The notes beneath the pieces are model-generated. The model saw only the letters and a list, made by a program, of their open reading frames with translations. It made no database searches and was not told the origin of the DNA. A program made the position numbers and the translations under genes. A stretch of 64,000 nt of DNA, from NCBI GenBank assembly GCA_002914845.1, contig JXTC01000026.1:933279-997278 (forward strand), given 5' to 3'. Shown piece by piece: positions 1-10,331 of this stretch. Every line of letters starts with the position of its first letter. Within the stretch, counting starts at the first letter, position 1. This DNA is from Trema orientale. Taxonomy: Eukaryota > Streptophyta > Magnoliopsida > Rosales > Cannabaceae.

Positions 1-226
1 CATATATAGAAACATCAAACAATGGCGTGGTGAAAGTCAACAACCACCATAATGTAATTGTAAATCAGTTCAGATCAATATGAACCCGAGGGCTCCACAT
101 ATATGACTGGATTTAGTTACTTCATTCATTTTTTGTGATATTGTAAACTAGTGAACAATACACATTAGTGAAGTAGATATATATTGTACTATCCACTCTC
201 TATAGAGCTAATAAAAAATCTGGAAG

Positions 227-266
<40 letters not shown>

Positions 267-1058
267 TAGACTTGTTTTCTAAAGGGGAAAAAAAAAGAGA
301 GAGATAAGTATTACTATTATTGCATAGAGTGAAACATGGAGATTAATGATCTACCAATGAAGAGGGAAACAGCCAAGTATTTCAGGAAGGAGACTCTGGA
401 ATGTTAGAATATATGCAAGCAACATGAAGTCCATATTTATATTGGTTTTAATTCAGAGAAAAAAAAAACAATAATAATAATAACCAAACTAAATCATTTA
501 GGAAAGAATTATATTTATATCCTGGCTGGTTCTAATAATTTCTTCAGCAACCAATTAAAAAAATAAGGAAAGAAAATTATTGGCTCTAATTTGATTTTGT
601 TATTTTCGAGCGTGAATTATTCGAAGTCCTTACTCCTCGTAACTTTTTCATTCGAATATTTCAGAAGTAGGCTTAGGCCCACCAAACTTTTTCCATTGCA
701 TGTGTATTGGTCTTTCTTAAGCATCTGACTTTCCAACCACTGCATATTATTTTTTTATTTTTTATATTTTTATTTTTAAAAAATATTAAGAACTATGTTC
801 ACAGGGGGCAAAAAAGTCCCTGCAAACTCACGGGTAATTGTAAATTCTGCCCATATCACTGCTGGAGAGTTGTGTAACCAAAAAAGAGAAACATATACTA
901 AAAAAATTAATTCAAAAGAAATGTAGTTTCAGACTATGGAAAAGGCAAGTAACAAAAAGATATTAGAATAAATTCGCAAATATATAGTTAAAATAAAAAA
1001 ATAAAAGGAAAAACCAATAAGTAAGGCTCTTGTTCTGGGAGTGTTAAATTGAACTTAC
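1..1058 (-). other. Presumed intron 1 of the LPR-like gene (no exon found)
   Basis: AT-rich sequence that lies downstream, on the minus strand, of the exon 1 donor site at 1058. I looked for the conserved stretch that should follow exon 1 in this family and found nothing coding in either strand. It holds a (TA)n tract at about 233-260. The simplest reading is that intron 1 is longer than 1 kb and exon 2 lies left of the window; a truncated gene is the alternative. Confidence 0.45.
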
Positions 1059-1325
1059 CCATTTCTTCCTGAACATGCCGATGTTGAGGTACTTAGGTTT
1101 TGGAACTCCATCAGAGACATCGAAACCTGGGATCTTGGGCATGTCCGGAAGTTCATCCACAAACATTTTCAACTTCGATGGATTAAGAAGATTGTCTTCT
1201 GCATATGAAACACTACCAAACAACCCTAATATTATTAGACCTAATAATATTATGAGACGACGAGTACTACTCATATTCAAACCCAAATCACTTCTCATAA
1301 TTTCCATACTTATACTATTTACCAT
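1059..1325 (-). CDS. LPR1: Multicopper oxidase LPR1/LPR2-like, exon 1 only (partial)
   Basis: This is the first exon of a plant bilirubin-oxidase-like multicopper oxidase of the LOW PHOSPHATE ROOT family, secretory-pathway proteins that act as ferroxidases in root phosphate sensing. The translation has a hydrophobic signal peptide (about residues 22-41, ending VSYA) followed by the conserved N-terminal motif KLKMFVDELPDMPKIPGF and then GMFRKKW. The reading frame is cut after Trp by a consensus donor (GTAAGT on the minus strand, 1058-1053), phase 0, so the last four residues before the stop are intron. Several in-frame Met codons precede the signal peptide (1325, 1307, 1298, 1274). The Met at 1274, directly before SSTRRLI, gives the most typical signal peptide, but 1298 or 1325 cannot be excluded. 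The copper-binding domains would be in later exons, which are not in this window. The family call is from memory of the conserved N-terminus. Confidence 0.7.
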
Positions 1326-1346
1326 CTATCTCTGTACTTCTTCATA

Positions 1347-1425
1347 GAAGAGAGAGAGAGAGAGAGGGAGAGAAGTTTGGTTTTTGTTGGATTATGCGTG
1401 TGTGTATGTATGTATATTATAGGGA
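1347..1425 (-). promoter_or_regulatory. Probable core promoter and 5'UTR of the LPR-like gene
   Basis: Reading the minus strand, a TATA-like TATAATATA lies at about 1413-1421 and is followed by a CT-rich leader with a (CT)n tract (plus-strand GA repeat at about 1349-1370) just before the first ATG. The spacing suits a plant core promoter, but no transcription start can be seen. Confidence 0.35.
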
Positions 1426-2725
1426 TGAGATATCTGATGGGTATTTTTCAAGGACCGAAAAAACAATTATTAAAAAAAAGGAGTTCTGGTCAGTATTTGT
1501 CTGGATACGAGATATTAGAATGTGTAATGAGAATGGTGAGTGGAAAAAGAATGAAAGCGTGGCTTTATGGCTTCTTCTTCTTTATTTTATTTGCTTTTCT
1601 CCAAATGGTGGGCATCGTTATTGTCTCCGAATTAAAAAGAAAAGAGCTTAACTAAAGACACGATTCGCTAATGTTCAAATTACAATCCAGATCAGCGTGG
1701 AATAGTAGTACATGACTAATATTTCAACTTCCCTATATAATTGGTTCTTTTATTATTCTTTTTTATGTGACAAAATCTCTTGTCTTTCTTACGTACGTTG
1801 TAAGTGTCTACTTTGTTGTTTGGTATAAATTAAAGAGGAGTTTCAACTCACAATCACGTTTTGGACGAGATTTCGGTTTTAATTTAACTACACAGGCTAC
1901 TAATAATTAAGAGTACTAAATTATTTAATAGAATGTGTTAAAAATCAGAATGATGTCGATTATTATAACATAAGCTATGTTTCACGTTTACTCAATTATA
2001 TTTGGTCGACCCGGTCGTACGCTAGATACTTCTCTCGGGTAAATCGACTTTTGCCAGGTCATGTTCTAGACATATTTTTGTTGTTTTTTAGTTTTTGGTA
2101 ATTGTCATAAACATATTATATATATATCAGGTAAATATTTCATCTCATAAAATATTCTTTTTAAACTCAGTATTTAGTATTTTGTAACTTATATATACAA
2201 ATTAATATTACATTTTTTTTCTTTTTATTGTTTATGACATTTAGCTTTTACTACTTATATGAATCTTAGTCGATATATAAAATGACTTTTCAGGCAAATG
2301 GTTGAATTTTGAATCGTAGTTTGCAAAATAATCATTTTTAGATACTGTTAAAAATAGACTGAATTTTAAAAATTATTTAAAAAATAGTTATTTTTCATAT
2401 TTAGCATATCATAATATATTGATTTTTTTTAAAAGAAATAATTTATCTTTTAAAAATTGATTTACTTTATAAAAAATTGATTTCCTTTATTTAGTATATC
2501 AAAATATATTGACTTATTTTTGAAAATTGATTTTAATTTTTAAAAAATTAATTTACTTTATAAAAAAAATAGATCAACTAAAAAACAACTATTTATCAAA
2601 ATAAAATTACAAAACGGTCATTTATTAAATAGGTGTAAAAAAACGACTATTTTTTAAATTGATCTTAAAAAAAAGACATTTTTTTTTATAAATATTCTAT
2701 ATGAATTTACTCTTGATAGCTTGTA
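1426..2725. other. AT-rich intergenic DNA
   Basis: No coding sequence, RNA gene or element ends recognised. Upstream of about 1650 it could contain distal promoter of the LPR-like gene. The part from 2330 to 2690 is a loose repetition of short A/T blocks with ATTGATTTAC-like motifs. Confidence 0.4.
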
Positions 2726-2732
2726 ATACACT

Positions 2733-2930
2733 AAGGCCACGTTTGGGATGCGATGAGATTGGATTGGATTATTTTAATCCAATGTTTGGTGCATGCATAC
2801 AGGAGGGATTGGATTAAAATAATTTACTCCAAAAATAATACCTTTAGAAGGGGGATAATCTTATCCTCTTGAGAATTTGGGATTGAAAGGGATTAGGAAT
2901 TTGATTAAAAATAATAAAATAATTTTGAAG
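2733..2930. repeat. MITE-like fragment (GTTTGG-type terminus)
   Basis: Starts with GGCCACGTTTGGGATGCGATG and contains inverted short blocks of GGATTGGATTA and TTTAATCCAATG, typical of dispersed plant class II non-autonomous elements. A clear right terminus and TSD were not found, so this is a fragment. Related-looking termini occur at 23696 and 63811. Confidence 0.35.
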
Positions 2931-3335
2931 TAGTAAATAATAAAGCCTAAGACCACTTTTTAGTACCGTTGGTTAGCAATTTTAGGGTACAATACTGGTA
3001 TTTTATGCACATAACATATTTTTCAATTATACAATAAAATAATTTTGTATTTTTGTCAAATATACTTAAAAATACTTGTACTTTTCACAAAAAACATATT
3101 ATAAAAGTGTGTATGCTTCACCTACATTAAATGTTTTTCCTCAGTTTAATTTTTCTCTGAAATTCAATTTATTTTGTTCTAATAGATTTTTTATTGTTAT
3201 TATTTATCAAGTATTAGTTGTTTTATTTTGAATATATCTGGTGCTTAACTTATTTTCTATAGACAGTATATACAATTTATAACCAATCAAATTAAATTAG
3301 CTAAAAAGATAAACTTTTTTTAACCAAAAATTTGT

Positions 3336-3925
3336 TTTTTTTTTTGGGTGATAAAAATAGGTTCCTAAAGAGAATAATATTAATAAAAGCTAAAAAGGAT
3401 TACAATTTCAAACTCATGTAAAAAAGAGACGAAAAGTGGATCACAAACATAACAACAGTAAGAATTGTAGGCTACCATAATTCTCTAAGAGAAAAAGATA
3501 ACAAGGACCATTAGCAAATAATTGCCTTCACCTACTAGGCTGCTACTAGACTACGCTCGCATGTAGACTATGATTCTAAAACCAAATGTGATCCATACCT
3601 GCTGAAAAAAAAAACTAACTGATCCGCATTATAAATCTAAATCAAAGAAAAAATTTCTCAGATTCAAGATCTAGTAAACGAAATTTAAAATCCACACAAA
3701 TAAAAAATTAGATAGTACAAAATCTAGACAAACGTGGTACTACAACCAGATCTAATTATGAACTTATTAGAAAAATAAAAAGAAGAAAAATCCCTCATCC
3801 CTGAAAAAGATCAGGGAGGATAGGGGTCGAGGAGGAGAGGTCGGAGAAGAAGATCAAAGCGCTCTCTATCTCTGACTTATTGTGAGAGCGACGGCTAGGG
3901 TTTTTTTTTTTTTTTTTTGAGAGAA
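3336..3925 (-). mobile_element. LINE-derived remnant, internally deleted
   Basis: On the minus strand the sequence ends with the typical 3' end of plant L1-type LINEs (TTGTAATCC, TTTTTAGC, then TTTATTAATATT, then CACCC) followed by a poly(A) run (plus-strand T run at about 3336-3346). The other end (about 3820-3920) reads AAACCCTAGCCGTCGCTC, typical of a 5' leader. Only about 590 bp separate the two ends and no reverse transcriptase is present, so the interior is missing. No convincing TSD was found. Confidence 0.4.
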
Positions 3926-3999
3926 AGAGAATGGATTCTAGAGTTTTTTATTTTATTATTACTATCTTATATCCACTACTTATGAAAATTTGTATTTTT

Positions 4000-5190
4000 A
4001 TAGCTTATTTTTATACATATACTTTTTAATTTAATTATACATATAAATTTACGAATTTTTAGCATACATATATTTTTTATGCCAAATTTTTAATTTTTTT
4101 ATCTATAGGAAGTTCGGATTATATGCATCTATATTATTAGCAGTTTTATTATCGCTCGTATTTTACTGAATATACTGCCAACCTTAATCCAAAGGAAAAT
4201 TAGAGAAATATGTTATTTTCTCATTCATTCACGTGTTTACTTATATAATTAGAAATCAAATTTATATGGACCTGATACGATACGAAATATTGAGAAAAGG
4301 AACACAATCTTGAATCCAACCTTAATTTGTTTGCCCTCCTCCTAAAATAAATTGTTAAATTACTTATGTCTTTCAATTTTTTTTTTTCAGAAAAAAATAA
4401 TATATATATATATACTTTCTAACTTTTTATTGCAAATTGTGACACTAATCCCCAGTATGGAATTTTTGTAATTAATTGAACAATTTTGATTCATATTACG
4501 TTTGGTATGTAAAAGGAATTTGAATAACCTAATTTCCATCTTAGTATCTACATACCTATTATGTAGCTTGTTACAAAAGAAGAAAAAATGTATTTGAAAT
4601 ATCTAATTCTCCATCCCGGTATTTCAAATTAATTGTATAAATAAATTCATGAATTTTTAATGTACACGTATGTTTATGCCAAATTTTCAAAAACAAAATA
4701 ATAATAGAAAGTTCGAATTATACGATCAGTATTATTAGCCTTTTAATTATCGTCTTGTACTGATTATGCTCTCGATTTTAATCAAGAAGAAAATAAGAGA
4801 AATATGTTATTTTCTCATTCATGCATTTATTTATATAATTAGAAAACTAGTTTATGTGGGTCCCACATGATAAGAAATATTGAGAAAAGAAAACACAATC
4901 TTGAATCCAATCTTAATTTATTTCCCATCCTACTTAAATAAATTATTAAATTACTTGGAAAAAATTTTACTTTCGAACTTTTTATTGCAAATTGCAACAC
5001 TAATCCCCAGTGAGGAATTTTTGTAATTAATTGAACAATTTTGATTCATATTACCTATATAATTGGTATGTAAAAGGAACTTGAATAATCTAACTCTCAT
5101 CCTAGTATTTACATACCTATGTAGGTTTATTAAAAAGAAGAAAAAAATGTATTTGAAATACCTAATTCTCCATCTAATATTAACATGCCT
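4000..5190. repeat. Diverged tandem duplication of a non-coding block (2 copies)
   Basis: Two direct, diverged copies of about 560-600 bp lie head to tail (about 4000-4640 and 4641-5190). Shared blocks include AGAAATATGTTATTTTCTC (4202 and 4797), ACACAATCTTGAATCCAA, CACTAATCCCCAGT and TGTAATTAATTGAACAATTT. The copies differ by many substitutions and indels, so the duplication is old. No coding content. Confidence 0.7.
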
Positions 5191-5244
5191 GGTATATTGG
5201 TAATATGAATCAAAATTTACATCTATTAGGTATGTAAACGTAAA

Positions 5245-5598
5245 TGATGGAGATCATACATCTACTTTCCGTACTTAGGCGTAAATATAGAAAGTAGATA
5301 TTTAGCTATTTAATTATTTTATTAAGTGTTATTTAAATTTGAGTAACTAGTTTGATATTTCTCTTTTATGTTTGTTTCTAGAATATGACAGTTTCCTAGT
5401 TTTATCTAAGAGCTTCTCTATAAATAAGCTCTTCTATGTTCATTATTTTTGAGACTTGATTAATGATATACAACTATTCAGAAATTCTCTCTCTAATATT
5501 CTTCTTCTCTCTCTAAAGTTCTTCCTCTTCTTCTCTAAATTCTTCCTAAATTCCTCTCTTTCTCGTCTATTCTAAATTTTCACTCTTGTTCTACATCA
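5245..5598 (+). repeat. 5' LTR of element A
   Basis: 354 bp, TG...CA ends, TSD GTAAA immediately left. A likely TATA box (TATAAATAAG) lies at about 5420. It differs from the 3' LTR mainly by point changes and by lacking a short CT-rich insertion near the end. Confidence 0.9.
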
Positions 5599-5599
5599 A

Positions 5600-5612
5600 T
5601 TGGTATCACAGC
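5600..5612 (+). other. Primer-binding site of element A
   Basis: TTGGTATCACAGC directly after the LTR closely matches the usual initiator tRNA-Met complement (TGGTATCAGAGC) with one change. Confidence 0.75.
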
Positions 5613-6257
5613 CTCGTTCAATTTCCTTTGCCTGAATTGATTTTTTCCATCGAAATCTCCCTATTTTTTTTTCTTTTCTTGTCTTAGTTTAATCCCGTTT
5701 TTGTGTTTATTTTCATCCACAAAAAAAAAAAGAAAACAAAAAAACAAAAAACAACCAGTACTATAGTTTGTACCCAAGTCGTCACCACCCAATGGTCCCA
5801 ATCTCCTCCGCCACTTTCATTCCAACGCTGTTAACAATAACCCACCGAATTCGCACCAGCCAGGAGAAGCACTACGCCGTCAACAACAACAACCCACTAC
5901 CGAGAGTCCATTGACTCACTGTGCCATTGTCTCTTGATCGAAGTTACGATATACATATATACTTCTACTTACCCCAATTTCTTTTGCACGTGATCAAGGG
6001 TCCCTTAGAGTTACTACTTTAGGCTCTCCAATACAATCAATGCAAAGCCTACATCGCAAGTCTAAACTATGGGAGCATCTCTTGGAGGTTTAAATTACCA
6101 AATAACTTCAGCATCTTGTTACAGCCAGCATACGCAGTTCAACCCACCACTTTGGAAAGTCGGTTCAAGGCCACAAGTCCATTAGCAAGCCCAGTTGCAA
6201 GCATAAAGAATTGGTGTTGTTTTGGATGCTCTTTTTGCCAGCGTTGTGTACAATTTC

Positions 6258-8566
6258 TTTCTTCGTGCTGAATAACTGTTTGCCAACCTAAAAAAGTGCT
6301 CCTTCATGCAAAATCAGATCTTGTTCTTAGGTTTTATTGTGTCTGCTCAGGGTATTTCAGCTGACCCTGACAAGGTTAAAACTATTCGAGAGTGGCCAGA
6401 ACTCACTACCTTGACTGAAGCCCATAGTTTTCATGGTTTAATCTCATTCTATAGGAGATTCATTAAGGGTTTTAGTACCATTACTACCCTAATCACCGAG
6501 TGTTTGAAGTTAGGTACGTTTAAGTGGACCCCAGCTGCACATAAAGCTTACATTGACATTAAGCAAAAGATGATAGAAGCTCATGTTCTTAGGCACCCTG
6601 ACCTTTCTAAGGTATTTGAGATTGTATGTGATGCTTCCAGTGTAGGAATTGGAGGTGTTCTTAGTCAAGATGGTCACTATGTGGCTTACTTTAGTGAGAA
6701 ACTCAACGAGGCAAAACAACGCTAGTCCACTTATGATAAGGAGTTTTATGCTATTGTTCAATCTCTTCGTCATTGGCATTATTATCTATTGCTCAAGGAG
6801 TTTATCCTCTATTCTGACCATCAAGCCCTTTATTACCTTCATTCCCAGAGTAAGTTGAGCTCTAGACATGTTAAGTGGGTTGAGTTTCTTCAAGATCATA
6901 CCTTTGTTCTCAAACATCATGTCGGGGTAGAAAATAAGGCCGCTGATGCTCTTAGTCGTGTCGCCACTGTCATTCATTCTATGCATAATACTGTAGTAGG
7001 TTTTGAGTACCTTAAGGATGAATACTCTCAGTGTCCAGATTTTGGTATCATTTATCACAAGGATTTAAATCACCCTACTCCTACACAGGTTAATTTTTTT
7101 AATAGGGATGGTTGTCTTTTCAAATGTATTAAGTTGTGTATTCCTCGTACTTTACTTCGAGATTTCTTAGTATGGGAATTACATGCTGGCGGTTTAGCAG
7201 GACACTTTGGTAGGGATAAGACCATAGCTTTGGTTAAGGATAGATTTTATTGGCCTTCACTGAAAAGAGATGTTGCTCGCGTTGTCTCCCAGTGTCGCAC
7301 TTGTTAGTTAGATAAAGCTAAGAAGTAAAACTCAGGTTTATACACACCTCTTCCTGTGCCATATATACCTTGGCAAGATCTTAGCATGGACTTTGTTTTA
7401 GGTTTACCCAAAAATGGCTGAGGTCATGATTCTATTTTTGTTATTGTGGATAGATTTTCTAAGATGGCTCACTTCATCTCTTACTCTCGGAGTACTGATG
7501 CATCACATATGGCTAAGTTGTTCTTTAAGGAGATTGTTCGGTTACATGGCCTACCCACTACTATAGTGTCTGATAGGGATGTTAAGTTTATTAGTTATTT
7601 TTGGAAAACTCTTTGGAAATTGTTTGGGACTATATTGAAGTATTCTTCTACTTTTTACCCTCAAACCGATGGTCAAATTGAAGTTATTAACCGTAGTTTA
7701 GGTGATTTTCTTAGATACTTAGTGGGAGAGAAGCCTGGTAATTGGGATCTTATTTTGCCTCATGCTGAGTTTGCTTACAATAATTCTGTGAATAGGTCGA
7801 CTAGTAAAAGTCCTTTTGAGATTGTCCGTGGTGTTTTTCCACGCCCACCCATTGATCTCATTCTTTGCCTATTGATTATCGCCCATCTGATTTTGGCCAA
7901 TCTTTTGCTGAGCATATAAATGATTTGTATGCTGAGATTAGACAAAAAATTATTTTGAGTAATGATACCTATAAATTAGTTGCTGATGCACATCGTAGGC
8001 ATAGAGAATTTAATGAAGGTGATTATGTGATGGGACGTATTTGTCCTTAATATTATCTTAAAAATGCTTTTAAAAATTTATATGCTTGAATAATTAGACC
8101 TTATCTGGTTTTTCATAGGCTTGGATCCAATGCTTATTTAATTGATTTGCTATCGAATATATCTATTAGTCCAGTTTTCAATGTGGCAGATTTGTTTCCT
8201 TACCGAGGCACATTTGAGCCTCCTGCTTTGCCTTCTTCTGTTTCTATAGGCACATCTTCCACACTGGTTCCTAGTGCTCCATCTGTGCTGTTAGGCCTGC
8301 CAGACGTCATTGTTGAGGTTTTAGATGATGAATTTGTTATCTCGTCCTCTGGTGGTTATCGTCGTTTTCTTGTTCGTTGGAAAGATCGTGCTTCGACTGA
8401 TGATACTTGGCTTACTGAAGTTAAATTTCGTCGTCTTGATCCTGATCTCTTGGACAATTACTTGCATGTTACCTCGTCGGAGTCGAGTTCTTTTCAACCG
8501 GGAGAAAATGATGGAGATCATATGTCTACTTTCCGTACTTATATTAGATGTAAATATAGAAAGTAG
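6258..8566 (+). pseudogene. Degenerate chromovirus pol: RT end, RNase H, integrase, chromodomain
   Basis: One reading frame runs from 6258 to about 7850 interrupted only by point stops (TAA 6273, TAG 6723, TAG 7305, TAA 7326, TGA 7419). A frameshift near 7860 then moves it to the frame that ends with the chromodomain. Domains in order: RT C-terminus with FLGFIVS (6318-6350); RNase H with FEIVCDAS and LYSDHQAL (6600-6960); integrase zinc finger H-x6-H...CRTC (7175-7304); integrase core with SMDFV, SDRDVKF and GQIEVINR, so the D, D, E residues are present (7380-7830); and a chromodomain around RRFLVRWKD and DDTWLTE (8330-8450). Chromodomains at this place are the hallmark of chromoviruses, where they steer integration. 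No functional protein can be made. Confidence 0.88.
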
Positions 8567-8878
8567 ATATTTAGCTATTTAATTATTTTATTAGGTGTTA
8601 TTTAAATTTGAGTAACTAGTTTGATATTTCCCTTTTATGTTTGTTTCTAGAATATGATTGTTTCCTAGTTTTGTTTAAGAGCTTCTCTATAAATAAGTTC
8701 TTCTATGTTCATTATTTTTGAGACTTGATTAATGATATATAACTATTCAGAAATTCTCTCTCTAATATTTTCTTTTTCTCTCTAAAGTTCTTCCTCTTCT
8801 TCTCTAAATTCTTCCTAAATTCCTCTCTTTCTCTTCTCTTTCTCATCTATTTTGAATTTTCACTCTTGTTCTACATCA
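8509..8878 (+). repeat. 3' LTR of element A
   Basis: 370 bp, same ends as the 5' LTR, preceded by the polypurine tract and followed by the TSD GTAAA at 8879-8883. Contains a 16-bp CT-rich stretch absent from the 5' LTR. Confidence 0.9.
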
Positions 8879-8883
8879 GTAAA

Positions 8884-9574
8884 AAACGAACATTTACTTT
8901 ACATTACAAACTAGTTCATGCCCTAAGAATAAATAAAGAATAAGAAAGTTTGTTCTTTCTATATATGTACATTATATCCATCCTTTTTATTTGCTTTGCG
9001 CGACAATTTATATTTTGTTGTGCATTCCATAGTTAGCAAAATACATGATAAGAGTTAAATGGCTAATAATATGATAAATATAATATGGACTTTTATGAAG
9101 AATATTTTAAAAATTTTAGCATAAAAGTTAAAAATTTGTAAATTTATTTATACGTATATAATAATGTGATTAATTTTACAAAAAATGTATATAAAACACT
9201 AATAGATTCTCCAATTTTCAATATAAAAAATTTTATTTGTCCTAACTAGTTTAATTTGATTATCACAAATTTTATATAGTGCTTATTGACAATTGATTAA
9301 TATTATATAATATTAAACAAAAGCAGTATTCTATGATAAATGATGAAAAAATATTTGGATAAAAATAGAATTCAAAAGAAAAAGAAAACTTTAGATATAA
9401 AAAAAATGAAATTAGTGAAAAGTATTTTATACAACTGAAAGATTCGTTCGTATATTATATGACTAATGTGAAAAGTACGAGTGTTATTAAGTATGTATGA
9501 AAATATGTAATTTAGCTTTATAATTCAAAAATACATATAAGTATAATACATTATACGTTAAATTTCTAACTATG
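8884..9574. other. AT-rich spacer between two gypsy elements
   Basis: Strongly AT-rich, no genes or repeat ends recognised. It is the original flank of elements A and B. The five bases just before element B (9575-9579, CACAT) are the expected left TSD; the right copy would fall inside the assembly gap. Confidence 0.5.
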
Positions 9575-9579
9575 CACAT

Positions 9580-10244
9580 TGAGGGACCCACTTTTAGAAC
9601 GTGCGCCACGTGGACGTTCCAGCGGCAAGGAACGAAACTGGGAACAATCAACTGACACGTGGGCAGAAAAAAACCGCCTGGGAACCACGAGTGTTTCGCA
9701 TGACGATATTTAGGCCCACACTGTCGAAGCGGGTCGAGGCAGGGCCCGTCCAGATCCGGGATGGGCCCGGCCCAACCAGACCCTTGTCCCGACAGCTGGG
9801 GGTCAGGAGCCTCAAGGGTCTTCCGCTAGAAGACCCTCGGGGGCAACGCATAGTTCCAGACCCAGNGGTAGGTGCGCGTATTAATTGCATTCTCCTGGGA
9901 GGACGGCGGAACTGTAGACGCCACTCCATGTCAGGACTCATGTCGAAGCTGGCGACAGGGAACAAATCGTACCAATCTTAGCCCGTGATTTCAGGAGCGA
10001 GCTACGGCGTGGGAAAGGATACCTCGGAATTGGATCCCGATTTCAGAGGTATAAGTATCGCCCGCACTGGAATAAGCAAGTAAGTAATTTTTCCACTCCC
10101 TGCTATCTCTTTTAGAACCGATATCTGACTTAAGCATCGGAGAGTCTTTGCAGGTACCCCCCCAGCTCCTCCAATCCTTCCAGATATTGGGCATAGTCAG
10201 AGATAGCGAAAACACGTAAACAGTTGGTGAAAATCGTCCCAACA
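9580..10244 (+). repeat. 5' LTR of element B
   Basis: 665 bp from TGAGGGACCC to CCCAACA. It contains two CACGTG G-boxes (9607-9612 and 9656-9661), a 9-bp stem hairpin AGGGTCTTC/GAAGACCCT (about 9816-9838), one unresolved base at 9866, and a TATA box TATAAGTA at 10050-10057 giving a predicted start near 10080. The end is set by the CA before the primer-binding site. Confidence 0.85.
10050..10057 (+). promoter_or_regulatory. TATA box in 5' LTR of element B
   Basis: TATAAGTA in a GC-rich setting, about 190 bp before the LTR end and about 280 bp before the gag start. It is the only TATA-like sequence in this part of the LTR. Confidence 0.6.
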
Positions 10245-10246
10245 GT

Positions 10247-10264
10247 TTGGCGCCGTCTGTGGGA
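10247..10264 (+). other. Primer-binding site of element B
   Basis: TTGGCGCCGTCTGTGGGA, two bases after the LTR end. The TGGCGCCG start is usual for Tat/Athila elements and resembles the complement of a tRNA-Asp 3' end; the tRNA identity is not certain from this sequence. Confidence 0.65.
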
Positions 10265-10331
10265 AAAGAGAGCAACGTGACAGAAGAGACTTCACGACAG
10301 CACTTTTCCTGAACAAAAAGCCGTACGACGA

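Larger units (their letters stand above)
5245..8878 (+). mobile_element. Ty3/gypsy chromovirus with deleted gag/RT (element A)
   Basis: LTR retrotransposon bounded by two LTRs (5245-5598 and 8509-8878) that both begin TGATGGAGATCAT and end TACATCA. It is flanked by a perfect 5-bp TSD GTAAA (5240-5244 and 8879-8883). A primer-binding site resembling the complement of initiator tRNA-Met follows the 5' LTR, and a purine tract (ACCGGGAGAAAA) precedes the 3' LTR. At 3.6 kb the element is far shorter than an intact chromovirus: gag, protease and most of the reverse transcriptase are missing between about 5620 and 6258. The remaining frame carries RT C-terminus, RNase H, integrase and a chromodomain, with stop codons and one frameshift. 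It cannot be autonomous. Confidence 0.92.

Noticed and set aside
1377..1655. Overlapping plus-strand open stretches of 85-92 codons
   Set aside because: Two different frames, no similarity, and they overlap the likely promoter of the LPR-like gene. Treated as chance.
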